A stretch of DNA of 64,000 nt, taken from positions 13,352,818 through 13,416,817 of the forward strand of contig CM044960.1 of NCBI GenBank assembly GCA_024516035.1, given 5' to 3'. Position 1 is the stretch's first letter. Every line of letters begins with the position of its first letter. This stretch comes from Bactericera cockerelli. Taxonomy: Eukaryota; Arthropoda; Insecta; Hemiptera; Triozidae. A model generated the notes under the pieces. It made no database searches. It was not told the DNA's origin and was given only the letters and a program-made list of their open reading frames with translations. Below, piece by piece: positions 12,716 through 23,073 of the stretch. Made by a program: the position numbers and the translations under genes.

Positions 12716-13130
12716 TATAATAATAGCTCTTTAGTAGAAGGTAACCACCAGGCGAGGTTACTACCACCTAACCCTCCGACTCTTATTATTATGTGTATGT
12801 ATGTATGATTTTCTTTGTGGTGAAGCACAAGGCCTCTTCACAATTTTTGTGGGTAGCGCAGCATTACTAAGAGCCTCCTTTACATTTCGAATTATTCTAT
12901 TACATTAATTTCTTTTTACTCTGGTAATGCCGCCACTGGTCGTTACTCATACAAGTAACTACTCATTTTTCCTCACGAGGTATGAGTGGACCCCGACTCT
13001 TATTATAATGTGTTCACAAACTCAAATGAATGAGGAAAAGTTCATGCACTGTGTGGGATTCGAACCAACGGATCCCTACGCTACCTGGATTACCAGACTA
13101 GCGCGTTAACTACTTGACTACCAAAAGTAT
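12716..13130 (-). repeat. SINE-B copy split by a SINE-C insertion
   Basis: Minus-strand SINE-B. The tRNA-derived head lies at about 13050-13128 (B box GGTTCGAATCCC). Its body CAGTGCATGAACTTTTCCTC and GGTTAGGTGGTAGTAACC runs to a tail of ACTAAAGAGC and ATT repeats near 12716. The body is interrupted at 12796-12992 by another SINE, flanked by a 20-bp duplication of SINE-B sequence. Confidence 0.75.
12796..12992 (-). repeat. SINE-C insertion, 5'-truncated, with 20-bp TSD
   Basis: Flanked by CCGACTCTTATTATTATGTG (12776-12795) and CCGACTCTTATTATAATGTG (12993-13012), one mismatch. The insert is nearly identical to the inner part of the full-length copy at 62.8-63.1 kb but lacks the tRNA head. The TATG repeat next to 12796 is its 3' tail. 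5' truncation with a long TSD indicates LINE-type target-primed insertion. Confidence 0.85.
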
Positions 13131-13222
13131 TGCGGCCAGTGGGAGTCTCGAATCCTCAACCTCCCCTCACCTTTTTAATAACTCTTTCAGGCGAGGTTAC
13201 TACCACCTAACCCTCCGAGCCT
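13131..13222 (-). repeat. Second SINE-B tail fragment
   Basis: The block GCGAGGTTACTACCACCTAA repeats the SINE-B body end already seen at 12753-12772. It is a separate short fragment. Confidence 0.5.
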
Positions 13223-13640
13223 TTTTATTAATATAAAAAAATAATATAGAACAATATTATTACACTTATGAGAATTTGAATTCTATCATATTTAGTAAAT
13301 CTCAATGAAATGGTTACTTTATTAAATTATTACTTTTTATTATTACTTTTATTTTTTCAATTGTAATTATTCTTTTACACATTTCTAGACTGATAACACA
13401 ACCCTCACTCACAAAACAAGAGATTCTAATCTCTTATAGTGTGAGTAGAAGGCAATTCCATTATTGGCTACATTATAGGCACATAATAATAAATAGGTCC
13501 TAATTTTCATATTTGTTCAATCCTTTATTGTATATTATCTATCATAAGTTAGAACTTGGAACCCATACTGTCTATATTCCTATGTGTCTACTTGTATGCT
13601 GTCTATGTATTAATTAATAAATAAAGATGCCAAATATTTA
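13223..13640. other. Intronic AT-rich spacer, nothing recognised
   Basis: Mostly ATTATT-rich sequence. No exon or repeat termini recognised. Confidence 0.4.
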
Positions 13641-13656
13641 CAAATTACAAAATCAC

Positions 13657-13838
13657 CTTGATCATGTTCTTGAGCTCCCCGTACCGCGTGATGAAGTTCC
13701 TGATGCTCTTGCTCTCCGCATACTTGGCCATGAGGTTGACCAGCGCCTTCTTGGCTATGTCGTAGCTGTCCTCTAGGCGCACTCGCACGGCGCGCAGCCG
13801 CTCATTCGTCTCTATCACCTCCTCCTTGGTTTGGCCAC
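13657..13838 (-). CDS. Internal exon B of the same protein
   Basis: This 182-nt minus-strand exon starts after an acceptor ending TTCTTCCCAG and ends at AAG before the donor GTGATT. It begins with the two bases completing the serine codon from exon A, then has 60 complete codons, so the next exon must start in phase 0, as exon C does. The translation includes GQTKEEVIETNERLRAVRVR, then LEDSYDIAKKALVNLMAKYA and ITRYGELKNMIK. It is rich in Lys, Glu, Arg and Leu, lacks Pro and looks largely alpha-helical. No signal peptide, membrane segment or catalytic motif is visible. Reading past the donor gives a stop three codons later (VIL then TAA), which explains why the open frame appears to end at 13645. 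The family is not recognised. Confidence 0.87.
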
Positions 13839-13887
13839 CTGGGAAGAAAATTAACACCGGTATTTATGAACATCGAATTTTGTCTGA

Positions 13888-14094
13888 TGCCGGGTCCACA
13901 CTAAGCGAACATTGTTAGCTAACAATGTTCGCAGTGTGGACCCGGCATTAGAAAATGTTTTTACGACTTGTTTGAAATAACATTGTTAGCGAACATTGTT
14001 CGCGAACATTGTTAGCTAACAATGTTCGCATTGTTAGCTAACAATGTAAGCGAACATTGTTAGCTAACAATGTTCGCTTAGTGTGGACCCGGCA
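13888..14094. mobile_element. Palindrome-rich MITE beside a 3' splice site
   Basis: The ends are TGCCGGGTCCACACTAAGCG and its reverse complement, flanked by TGA on both sides (13885-13887 and 14095-14097), which fits a 3-bp target duplication. The interior repeats the palindrome GCGAACATTGTTAGCTAACA (continuing symmetrically) and shorter versions of it. An internal copy of the terminus (AGTGTGGACCCGGCA) occurs near 13932-13948. A further perfect inverted pair, GTATTTATGAACA, brackets the element at 13860-13872 and 14174-14186, so it may sit inside a slightly larger element. No coding capacity. Superfamily uncertain; a 3-bp duplication would suit PIF/Harbinger. Confidence 0.8.
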
Positions 14095-14267
14095 TGAGCA
14101 ATGCCTCAAGCAAGGTATTGGCCAATAATATTAGAGGAAATCATGCTTCAGACCATGCTCAAACGACGTTTTCTGTTCATAAATACGGCTGTAAGTGTCC
14201 ATAAATTTTAGGCTCAGATAATTCAGATGTACCGTCGAATCAACATAAAAGAGAACTGGATATAAGA

Positions 14268-14352
14268 CAACAATTTATCCTCCATTCGCTGGAAACTAGC
14301 TACACACATTAACCTCAGCTGGATTGGATTAGGCCAGGAATAGCCACTATGA
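14268..14352 (-). repeat. Old 5S-SINE tail, minus strand
   Basis: Read on the minus strand it contains GGCCTAATCCAATCCAGCTG, AGGTTAATGTGTGTAGC and TTCCAGCGAATGGAGG, diverged forms of the 3' body of the 5S-derived SINE at 27.4 and 62.1 kb. Confidence 0.6.
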
Positions 14353-14486
14353 CGATAGAGCAATCAAGAACTCAAAGGACAACTTTTTAGCCAAATCCAA
14401 ATGGCTGATGGCCAGACTTTGTCTAAATTTACCGCTTGATTTGAAAACCACTACTATAAACCCCAAATCTACGATATAGTCAGAGT

Positions 14487-14775
14487 CGACGCGACGGTAT
14501 GTTGAATACACTCTAGGTTAACACTTTGAGCCCATGAATACCATATATGACCCTCAGCTGACTTTCCATAAAAGACATGAGTACCATATATTATAACCCT
14601 CACCCAACAAGGATGACCATTCCAATTGAAACCCTCATCGAGATGTTCCCAGGACCAAGACAGAGTGAGGTTGATGTAGGTAGCTGGTTTAAAATTTTCA
14701 GCGAATGGAGGGTAAAACCTCGTTTCAATATAACTGTAGCAGTTAAAGGGGATGTTATACCCCAATATGTAACTT
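14487..14775 (+). repeat. Old 5S-derived SINE copy
   Basis: It keeps GTATGTTGAATACACTC from the 5S-like head, a TGACCATTCCAATTG block, CAGAGTGAGGTTGATGTAGG, GCGAATGGAGGGTAAAACC and GCAGTTAAAGG in the same order as the young copies, with many substitutions and an inserted segment. Confidence 0.65.
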
Positions 14776-14799
14776 ATCCACGATTTAACATTGTGCAGT

Positions 14800-15980
14800 A
14801 AATGCATTCCATGGAAGACAGGGAGAAATATTTGTTTAATAACTTAACAGTGTTTCAATTGCGCGGATCACATGTCATATGTTGCATTTATTCTTGTGAC
14901 AACTTCAATATTTTCATAAAGTTCAAAGTCTGCCACCAATAACCACAAGTTATATTACCCAGCATTGATTGAAGCTAACTTTAAACTGTGGTGAGATCTT
15001 TCACTGAATTTAAGCTGTGGTAAGATTTAACCAACAGAGTAACCACAACATCAAAGTGGAAAACTAAAATCTCGAGATATACATATTTCAGTTTAAATAA
15101 TCTCAAGGTGTATTCTAGCATAACGTGAAAACACGAACTCACACATTCATTCATGATGAAAATTGAGGTAATTTAGACATTTCAATTTTTTTTACAAGAA
15201 GAATAAAATGTTTTATATCAAACTGCAAATTTCAATAAAATCGTCGTAAATATTAAAATGCATGATGTCAATATTTCCATTCCAACACGTTTATCTTGAT
15301 GAAATAAATTTCCCACCAATTTCACCTTCGCAATGGTTGAGTAGTCAACGCTCAACTTTGTTTAGTACAGGCAATTAATGGAAATGAGTACAATATTTTA
15401 GCGATAAATTTGGAAAAGCTTACGCCAATAGGTAATTTATATTTTACTGATCCTAATTGTAATAATAAATCAGGGACAAAGTCAAAATAGAGGGAATTAA
15501 TTTTGTTAAAAGTTATAGGCTTTTGGCAAATCTAATATCTCGTTGCCTCCCTCTTGTTCTAATACTCTTTCTACCCTCTTTATCTCTCTCTCTCCCTATC
15601 TGCTCTCTCTTTTATCCATCTCAATCTTCTCTGTCTCGCTCTCCCTTTCTCTCTACTTCCCTAACACCCTACCCTCCCCTTTATATTTATCTATCTCTTC
15701 CTTTGTAATCTCCATGATTCTGAGTCTACTGCGTTCATAAGTCAGTGATGTTATTGTGGAGGAGTTACGACTGAAAGTTTTGACACAGTGAACACCTACC
15801 ATCACTATATTCACCACTCTGAAGACCAAAGCAAAGCTGCCTCAATCTGGGTTAGGGTTTGAATATCTCTATCTACACAGCACATTATGTTGAATACCAA
15901 TATAAAATTACCAGTTTCCACCATTCTGAACACAAAAGCTAAGCTACGTGGAGCTTAGAGAGGTGCTGAACACTTGGATT
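14800..15980. other. Intronic spacer with a CT-rich patch
   Basis: A CT-rich stretch at 15535-15705 yields Ser/Leu/Pro-rich frames. The rest is AT-rich and featureless. Confidence 0.45.
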
Positions 15981-15982
15981 TA

Positions 15983-16120
15983 ACCAAGCTCAGTAGTTTG
16001 ATCGATAAGGCGATGAACTTTTAATCTGGAGGTCGGTGGTTCGAGTCCCAAGTTAAGCAGAGATTCCGTAGAGCGAATTTGAGTAGTTGTGATATCTCGA
16101 TCGTGATTAACACAAACTCG
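15983..16120 (+). repeat. SINE-A copy (tRNA-derived)
   Basis: The tRNA-like head CTCAGTAGTTTGATCGATAA is followed by the B box GGTTCGAGTCCC, then the SINE-A body (GAGTAGTTGTGATATCTCGA, GATTAACACAAA). It lies in the intron upstream of exon B. Confidence 0.8.
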
Positions 16121-16425
16121 CTTGCACTCGCTTGCCATGCGGAAGGTGCCGGGTTCGAACTGTTTCATGGCTACGAAATAAAAAAGGCTGTGAAACACTC
16201 ATCTTTCAAAAAAAAAGAACCTTTTAACTTAAACTTACTCACGGATACAGAACCTTCTACTTTCACATCTTACAGCACATCATGTTCATAGAATCTTGGG
16301 GCTTTCTCCTTACTTATTGACTTGGCGGATCGAAGCGCTTTCCCGTTCCTTCATAAATGTAAAAAAATTCATACCAAGTTCAGTTTCTGGGTTTCTCAGC
16401 ACCTGGTGAGGGGTCGGATACTTAC

Positions 16426-16500
16426 TGGCGGTTCCTTCGTCCTTCACATCCTGGACTATCCTGCGGACACTCTGCGTGAATTTCCCGACGAGGTTGACGC
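16426..16500 (-). CDS. Internal exon A of an unrecognised helical protein
   Basis: This 75-nt exon is read on the minus strand. It is preceded by a pyrimidine-rich acceptor ending in CTGTTCTCAG and followed by the donor GTAAGT. It opens with the last two bases of a split codon and then reads VNLVGKFTQSVRRIVQDVKD EGTA. It ends with a single A, which pairs with the GT at the start of exon B to make a serine codon. Codons are GC-rich (GTC, CTC, AAG, GAC), unlike the surrounding AT-rich DNA. Phase match, codon use and both splice sites support a real exon. The preceding exon must end with one unpaired base; I could not find it in the window. Family and function are unknown to me. Confidence 0.85.
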
Positions 16501-16588
16501 CTGAGAACAGAGAGTGGGAAGGGTATAATTAGACTGTATACTGACACTTTATATTTTATATTGAGTAATCAGACTTTAATATTTTTCA

Positions 16589-17427
16589 CTATAGAAAGTT
16601 TTAAATGCATAATACCAACATAACCCACTACACTGACAGTACAGACTAGACATAGACAATAGACATTGAAAGAACCCAGAACTGTTTCTGGGCTTCCAAG
16701 GGGTTTACATAACTGTCAATTTCGGTTGATGTATCAAGTTTAGCTCATGTATCAAAATCAATTGATAAATAAATCAATTTTACTGATGAAAACAATCTGA
16801 AAATCACTTAAGAGAAAAATAATTTTCATTGTTGAATTTTCTAGTAGTTAATGTTAGTATTACAACAATGCAAAGTTTTCTTTTCATCACGCAATCTGTA
16901 TTCGAACACCAAAATCTACGTAGATTCAACGTTCACTACCTCAGACCCCTCCACTACAGATTGCTATCAGATAGTTCGGTATTACCAACATCATTTCCAA
17001 GTATTGAAAGAAGTAGAGCAAAGTTTGAGGGAAGATTCACAAGATAAGATTAAATTCTTTTCTGATGCAAAACAAATGGGGGAGTCTTCCCTCCTTCCCA
17101 CTTCTTCCTCTCTATATCTCCCGCTTTCTCGCTCCCACTATCTCTCCCTTTCTTTCCATGTATCCCTTCCCTTCTCTTTTTCACCCTCTCTTTCGGTTCT
17201 TGATCCCTGAAGCACGAAAAAATACACCAGACTTTTTTTTCAACTCACAACGAAGTACCTAAAGTTTTCCCAAGCTCTCTTTCTATCCTTTTCTTAAGGA
17301 CTCTCTCTCTTTCTCTCGCTATATGTCTTTTTCTCTTCTATCTCTCTCTTTCTCTATCTGTATCTTTTTCTTCTTCTTTTACTCTGTCTTATCCCCCTTG
17401 AGCAGGGTCGACGTTGTTCAACCTCAT
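16589..17427 (+). repeat. Inverted segmental duplication, copy 1
   Basis: This 839-bp block is matched in reverse complement by 29006-29839 over its full length with only scattered differences and small indels. It begins CTATAGAAAGTTTTAAATGC and ends near GGTCGACGTTGTTCAACCTC. It includes a CT-rich stretch. Short frames conserved in both copies (for example SSVLPTSFPSIERSRAKFEG) are not convincing as coding. Confidence 0.85.
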
Positions 17428-17480
17428 GGTTGAGGTTGGTTGGTGTTGGCACATATTTCACTGCTGGATGCCCTTCCTAA
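17428..17480 (+). repeat. Dispersed repeat fragment
   Basis: GGATGCCCTTCCTAACGCCA after GGTTGGTGTTGGCAC resembles a motif I recall from repeats in several invertebrates. No class can be assigned from this piece. Confidence 0.3.
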
Positions 17481-20440
17481 CGCCAACGGTTCTATTTGAT
17501 CTCTCTCTATCTGTCTCTTTCTCTTTCTCATACTCTCTTTTTCAAATATTCATCAGTTACTCTATGTCTAGAATACAGTAGTACTTAGCTACAAAAACCT
17601 ATTTTTATGTCATCAAAATCTCAACCTTTTATCCCTCTCTTGTTCTATTTCCATCTTTCATTGCTACCAGTTCTACCACTTCTTCTCTCACTAACTTTTT
17701 TTTGAAATTCTCTCTCCTTCTCTTTTCAAACCAACAAACAAGTAGGATAATACAAAGCCTGCAATTTGAAAGAAGTTTATCTCAAAAACCAAAGCCTTCT
17801 CCCCCTCTTTCCCTTAACAAATGGTAGACAGCGTGGAATTTGTTTTCAATATTGGCAAACTTCAATCCGCACTGCATTGCAAACATTTCATTAGACTTCT
17901 CGCGGCTGAGATGTTCTCCCAACCGTTAGTCAGAGTCGTATATCGAAGCAAGAAAGGAATGTATGGGTACTGAGGCAACATTGAATCATGTGGCTTTCGA
18001 CATAATGATTTCCAGAAAGAGAGAGAGAGAGAAAAAAAAAAGAATCCTGCCCCTTGATTTCTCTTATATCCAGATTTGACTTTATTTATAGTTTTTCAAT
18101 GAAAAAAAAAAAAAAAAAAAACAGATGAAAGTTATACTTCTCATCCATTCACACACAATTTATATGTATATCCAAACACAATAAATTCTACCGAGAGGAA
18201 TTAGATGGAACCAAGAAAAAAACTTTCAAAATTTTATATTAGCAAAATGAGAGGGTTTCCATGAAAGATAAAGCTTCAACCTCAGTAGCCTGATGTCAAA
18301 GAACCATTTGCCTCGTCAAACGAACCAAAAGCTTTAGGAAGGAAAAACTACACAGAAAATTCAAGAAAGAGATAAAGCAAAGAAAAATTGGTAAATAAAC
18401 AAGAAAACGGAAAAAGACAGAGCAGAGAGAGGAAGAGAAAAGAAACAGAGAGAGAATAAAAGAGGACAGAGAAAAAATTGCCAGGGGATGAGTTTTCCTA
18501 TTACTTGAATAAACTTTCGCAAACTTTGTTGAACTTTTCAGCATAGAAGAAGAAAAGAAACAAGACATGACAGGATGGGCACTGGAAGGAAAAGGGGTAG
18601 AAGGATAGACTAAGAACGAGGGAGAGAAAGAAAGAGAGGGAGAGAGAGAGAGAGGGAGACAGAGAAAGAGAGACGCATAGGGATAGGGAAAGAGAGGAAC
18701 ATTAAGAGAAGGAAGAAGACTATTGAGAAGAGCAAACGAAAGAAAGATATAACAGATGCAAAGACAAGTAGACAAAAGCGAAATGGAGTAAAAGAGAAAT
18801 GAAATTAAATGAAGAGAAAGAGAGAGAGAGAGAGGAAAGAGCACGAATGAAGCGAAAGAAATAGAGAAACAATACATAAAAATAAGGAAAGTAAAAATAG
18901 GAGCCAAAAATAATTAATGTAAAAAAAAGAAGTACAAGAAAAAGGGAAAAAAGTTCAAAAATATAATATTAATGAGTAGAAAGAGAGAGTGTAAAGAAAT
19001 AAATAGATGCAGAGAAAGTAGGAGCAGAACTAGAAGGATATGAAGAAACATAAATCGAAAAACATGTAAAAGAAGAAGGAGAAGGAGAAGGAAAAGAATA
19101 TCCTATGTGAGCAGAATTAAAAATGAAAGGAATACTTGTCCCTGTCAGAGAGGGGGTCTGTACTAGTCCACGTGAGATGCTGGAATTTATCGAGAAAGAA
19201 AAACATACGAAAAAGATGCCATATTTTTATTTTTGAGAAAAATCCCCGCTTTGCTAACTGCTATACTATTAAAATAAAAGATAAATAATACGTACAACAA
19301 CAGAGAGAATGTAATTGGTTGTTGTGTTTTGCATGTCGGTAATATGCTGGCATGACATAGCCATTGCATGCGAGAGATATTGGTTCGATTCTATATATTA
19401 TCAACAAATCGCGAACTTCAGAGGATCTTAGAAACAATATTCGAGAAAAAAATTGCAAAACACTAAAAAAATCAATATGTTCTGAAAAATTCAACATAAT
19501 TTTTCACACCTAATCTAAAAGATTTCCATAAAATATTTTGAATTTTGCAGTTTATTTTATTCGTTATTATAAACTTACACAGGAAAGTTACTTTTGGACC
19601 ACCCTGTATATAGTTAAGAATTCAGATTCATACATATATCTAAAAAAGTTAGTAAAATAACACAGATGGTTGTAATATTAGAATAATACAAGATAAGATA
19701 AAAGATAAGGAGGGAGAATAATGAATTTCTAATGACTTTCCAATAGTTAAGAAAAGAAAGTAGGTTATGCTTGTAATTAGAATTAGAATATATGTAGGTA
19801 CAATTTTATTGTACATAGATAGAAAGTTCCTTATATCCACGCTTTCAATAAATATGTAAATAAATGTATATATATTTATATAGTAATTACACAGGATTAT
19901 CTTGTGTATATTCAGTATATTGTATTACATAGTACATGATATTTGGTATAACAACTAATTTCAATTTTGCCAAAGTTTTCGCCAACATTCTGTGCATTCG
20001 TTTTATCCACAAACATAATTATTTCAAATTGGAAAAAAATTAATCAATACAATGGAGAAACGCAATAATTTCGCGAACAAATATGAAATTGCTTCTGTTC
20101 TTTTTGAACGGAAATTCAGCGATACAGTTCAGCACTAATCTAGCAAATTGCATGTTTCCTGGAAATAATTTGTTGCTATTTTTGACAGGTAAAATGAGTA
20201 TGCTTTCGACGATAATTCAGAGTTAGTAATATTGCTTTATGATTTAAGTTGTAATTTGTACATTAATTTGGTGTTATTTCCTGACGTGTAAGTGTAGTGT
20301 TAATGATTATACTTCAACGTTTTCTTCTTTTTTCTGAAGATTTACTTTATTTTACCCGAGTTGTTGACTGTTGATTTAACTGTTGATGTTTCAAAGACGC
20401 TCGGCGGTTTAACTAACATGTTAAATATCACGAGGGATTA
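17481..20440. other. Spacer with CT-rich and GA-rich tracts
   Basis: CT-rich sequence continues to about 17710. From 18300 to 19090 the plus strand is purine-rich, producing a spurious 203-residue Ser/Leu/Phe-rich frame on the minus strand. A single mariner-like end (GGACCACCCTGTATA) lies at 19597-19611 without a partner. Confidence 0.5.
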
Positions 20441-21290
20441 ATCTTCATGCGCTGGAAACGATTTGTTGTGTCGCACGACAGTCGCCAGTCCATCTACCAT
20501 CCATGCTCTAGGTTTCTTAACTTCTGCACTGAGGATACCGCCACCATCTTCTCACTTACCACAGTCGTTTCATTACTGATATGTGTTTCTTCCCAAGCCT
20601 GCTATCTCCCATGTTATCACATTTCGTTGTTATACTGGCATGAGGCATACGGGCGTAGTAGTAAATATTTATATCCTGTAGTTGTATAAACTAAATAGTT
20701 ATTTATGTATAGAGTAATAGTAAATATATACCTCTGCAGTTACATATTTATTTATTTATATACTTTGCGGAGTGCTCATGTACTTTCTTCATCCGATTAC
20801 ATAATTTGTTTTCGTGGGAAAATGGTTTTCCAAAGGCGGTCCATGGCTTCGTTTTCCCAGTATAGAACGTGCTGTGTGTGTTGTGAATCGGTTTTGATGC
20901 AAAATCAATGTGGTTTTAGACACTATTACACTACCATTATTTAGCAATGACAAGGTATACTTATCAGAATCCATATAAATAGTTTTAATTTCCGTGAAGT
21001 CCATTAAGGTTACTCATATTTTTTTTTTTTTTTTTTTTTTTAATATATTACTTTTATTGTATATTTTAAGTCTCCAATACACACTTCATATTTTAATACA
21101 TTTAAAATGAGACTATTTTAAAGATTAATTAATATGGAAGTATTTTGTACCCCATTCAGATTAAATCTGGTGGCGGGATACATACACCCCATACTGTGCA
21201 TATTTATGTGGTTGAGAGTAATTTCATTCAGGTTAGTTTGGACAGTTACTTACATAAGACCAATAGTAAATGGGGTTTATCGTAGTAATG
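20441..21290. other. Spacer, nothing recognised
   Basis: Contains a poly-T tract at 21020-21040. No coding or repeat boundary recognised. Confidence 0.4.
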
Positions 21291-21295
21291 GCGTC

Positions 21296-21375
21296 GGTCA
21301 TAACTATCATAACACCTCTACCTTAGCAGGCAATAAAATTGGTCATAACTATCATAACGCTTCTACCTTAGCAGG
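21296..21375. repeat. 45-bp tandem duplication
   Basis: GGTCATAACTATCATAAC starts at 21296 and again at 21341, each followed by CTCTACCTTAGCAGGC-like sequence. It directly precedes the heptamer array. Confidence 0.8.
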
Positions 21376-21816
21376 CGGCTACAACGAGGACCCGGGGCCT
21401 ATACCCTACACCCTAGACCCTACACCCTAGATCCTACACCCTAGATCCTACACCCTAGACCCTACACCCTAGATCCTACACCCTAGACCCTACACCCTAG
21501 ATCCTACACCCTAGACCCTACACCCTAGATCCTACACCCTAGATCCTACACCCTAGACCCTACACCCTAGACCCTACACCCTAGATCCTACACCCTAGAC
21601 CCTACACCCTAGATCCTACACCCTAGACCCTACACCCTAGACCCTACACCCTAGACCCTAGACCCTACACCCTAGATCCTACACCCTAGACCCTACACCC
21701 TCGACCCATACACCCTAGACCCTACACCCTAGATCCTACACCCTAGACCCTGGTACCATGTAAAATCTGGTCTCGAGGGTGTAGGCTATGGGCCTAGGGT
21801 CCTTGTCGTGGCCGCC
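21374..21816. repeat. Heptamer array bracketed by inverted repeats
   Basis: At 21404-21751 the sequence is a run of CCCTACA and CCCTAGA heptamers (14-bp period, some beginning TCCTA). The left flank GGCGGCTACAACGAGGACCC (21374) and following bases reappear inverted at 21771-21816 (GGCGGCCACGACAAGGACCC on the minus strand). So the array lies between imperfect inverted repeats of about 45 bp. Confidence 0.85.
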
Positions 21817-21990
21817 ATCTTAGATACAAACTACTGAGATCCAATTGTGTACTACATGTATATTGTATAACACGAGCCGCATGTTTCCTGGAACTATAAA
21901 GACGTCTGGCTTTCCTCGTGTAAAAGTTACTTATCTGAAAAATAAGCAAATCCTCTGGGCGGGGAACAGCTAGGGAAGGGGGTGGCCTCC

Positions 21991-22779
21991 ATGTAGGGAG
22001 CATAGGCCAGGGGTGTTTTTATTGATAGGGGGTGGGTGTTATACTGTGTGCCTCAACAGTACATGTAGGGAGTATAGGCATGGTGTTTTTATTGATAGGG
22101 GGTGGGTGCTATACTGTGTGCCTCAATAGTACATGTAGGGAGCATAGGCCAGGGGTGTTTTTATTGATAGGGGGTGGGTGTTATACTGTGTGCCTCAATA
22201 GTACATGTAGGGAGCATAGGCCAGGGATGTTTTTATTGATAGGGGGTGGGTGTTATACTGTGTGCCTCAATAGTACATGTAGGGAGCATAGGCCAGGGAT
22301 GTTTTTATTGATAGGGGGTGGGTGTTATACTGTGTGCCTCAATAGTACATGTAGGGAGCATAGGCCAGGGATGTTTTTATTGATAGGGGGTGGTGTTATA
22401 CTGTGTGCCTCAATAGTACATGTAGGGAGCATAGGCCAGGGAGTTTTTATTGATAGGGGGTGGGTGTTATACTGTGTGCCTCAATAGTACATGTAGGGAG
22501 CATAGGCCAGGGTGTTTTTATTGATAGGGGGTGGGTGTTATACTGTGTGCCTCAATAGTACATGTAGGGAGCATAGGCCAGGGGTGTTTTTATTGATAGG
22601 GGGTGGTGTTATACTGTGTGCCTCAATAGTACATGTAGGGAGCATAGGCCAGGGATGTTTTTATTGATAGGGGGTGGGTGTTATACTGTGTGCCTCAATT
22701 AGTACATGTAGGGAGCATAGGCCAGGGGTGTTTTTATTGATAGGAGGTGGGTGTTATACTGGGTGCCTCTATAGTACAT
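21991..22779. repeat. 72-bp minisatellite, about 11 copies
   Basis: Each unit contains GTGTTTTTATTGATAGGGGG, TTATACTGTGTGCCTCAATA and GTACATGTAGGGAGCATAGG. The period is 72 bp, so a plus-strand frame stays open over several units as a 24-residue repeat; small indels break it near the end. Nothing suggests translation. Confidence 0.95.
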
Positions 22780-23071
22780 TTACATTTAAGAAATTTATCT
22801 TGTGAGAGAAAATTGAAACAAAAGCCGTTCATATAATTATATTTTTTTGTTTTAAATTTAAGACTTATATTAATAAACGGTTATTAATAATAAGTTATTT
22901 ATAGGTAAAAACTTGCATTAACATTAATAATAAAATTGCATCCACTCTGAAATCATTAAGTTTGCAAATATAGCATCACACGACTTTCCATTTGTTGAAT
23001 TTGATATTTTCTTACACGGTACAAGCCGTAAAAATTCTACTTATATCTCATAAACGCCGCCGACACGTTTA
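22780..23071. other. AT-rich spacer
   Basis: Nothing recognised between the minisatellite and the fold-back element. Confidence 0.4.
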
Positions 23072-23073
23072 TA

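Larger units (their letters stand above)
6527..13656 (-). other. Intron between exons B and C (7.1 kb)
   Basis: It runs from the donor GTGATT at 13656 to the acceptor CAG at 6529-6527. It contains a GA microsatellite (7390-7444), a long CT-rich stretch (9640-10260), a hAT MITE (11074-11432) and several tRNA-derived SINE copies. No other convincing exon was seen in it. Confidence 0.75.
13839..16425 (-). other. Intron between exons A and B (2.6 kb)
   Basis: It runs from the donor GTAAGT next to 16426 to the acceptor next to 13838. Near its 3' end are a palindromic MITE (13888-14094) and two degraded 5S-SINE copies, with a tRNA-SINE and a CT-rich tract further upstream. The last 49 nt before exon B lie outside the MITE core. 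Confidence 0.75.

Noticed and set aside
14469..14807. 112-residue minus-strand and 74-residue plus-strand frames
   Set aside because: Both overlap an old 5S-SINE copy.
16322..16504. Plus-strand 60-residue frame
   Set aside because: It is the antisense shadow of exon A plus intron; the splice sites and phase support the minus strand.
18296..18907. 203-residue minus-strand open frame
   Set aside because: Translation of a GA-rich tract: Ser/Leu/Phe-rich, no domain, no splice or start context. Typical low-complexity artefact.
21404..21751. True chromosome end
   Set aside because: The array is internal, heterogeneous and bracketed by inverted repeats, with complex sequence on both sides.
22032..22487. 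151-residue frame with a 24-residue repeat
   Set aside because: It is the 72-bp minisatellite read in one frame. The frame survives because 72 is divisible by three, and breaks at small indels.
21991..22779. CRISPR-like array
   Set aside because: Units are tandem copies without variable spacers, in a eukaryotic context.
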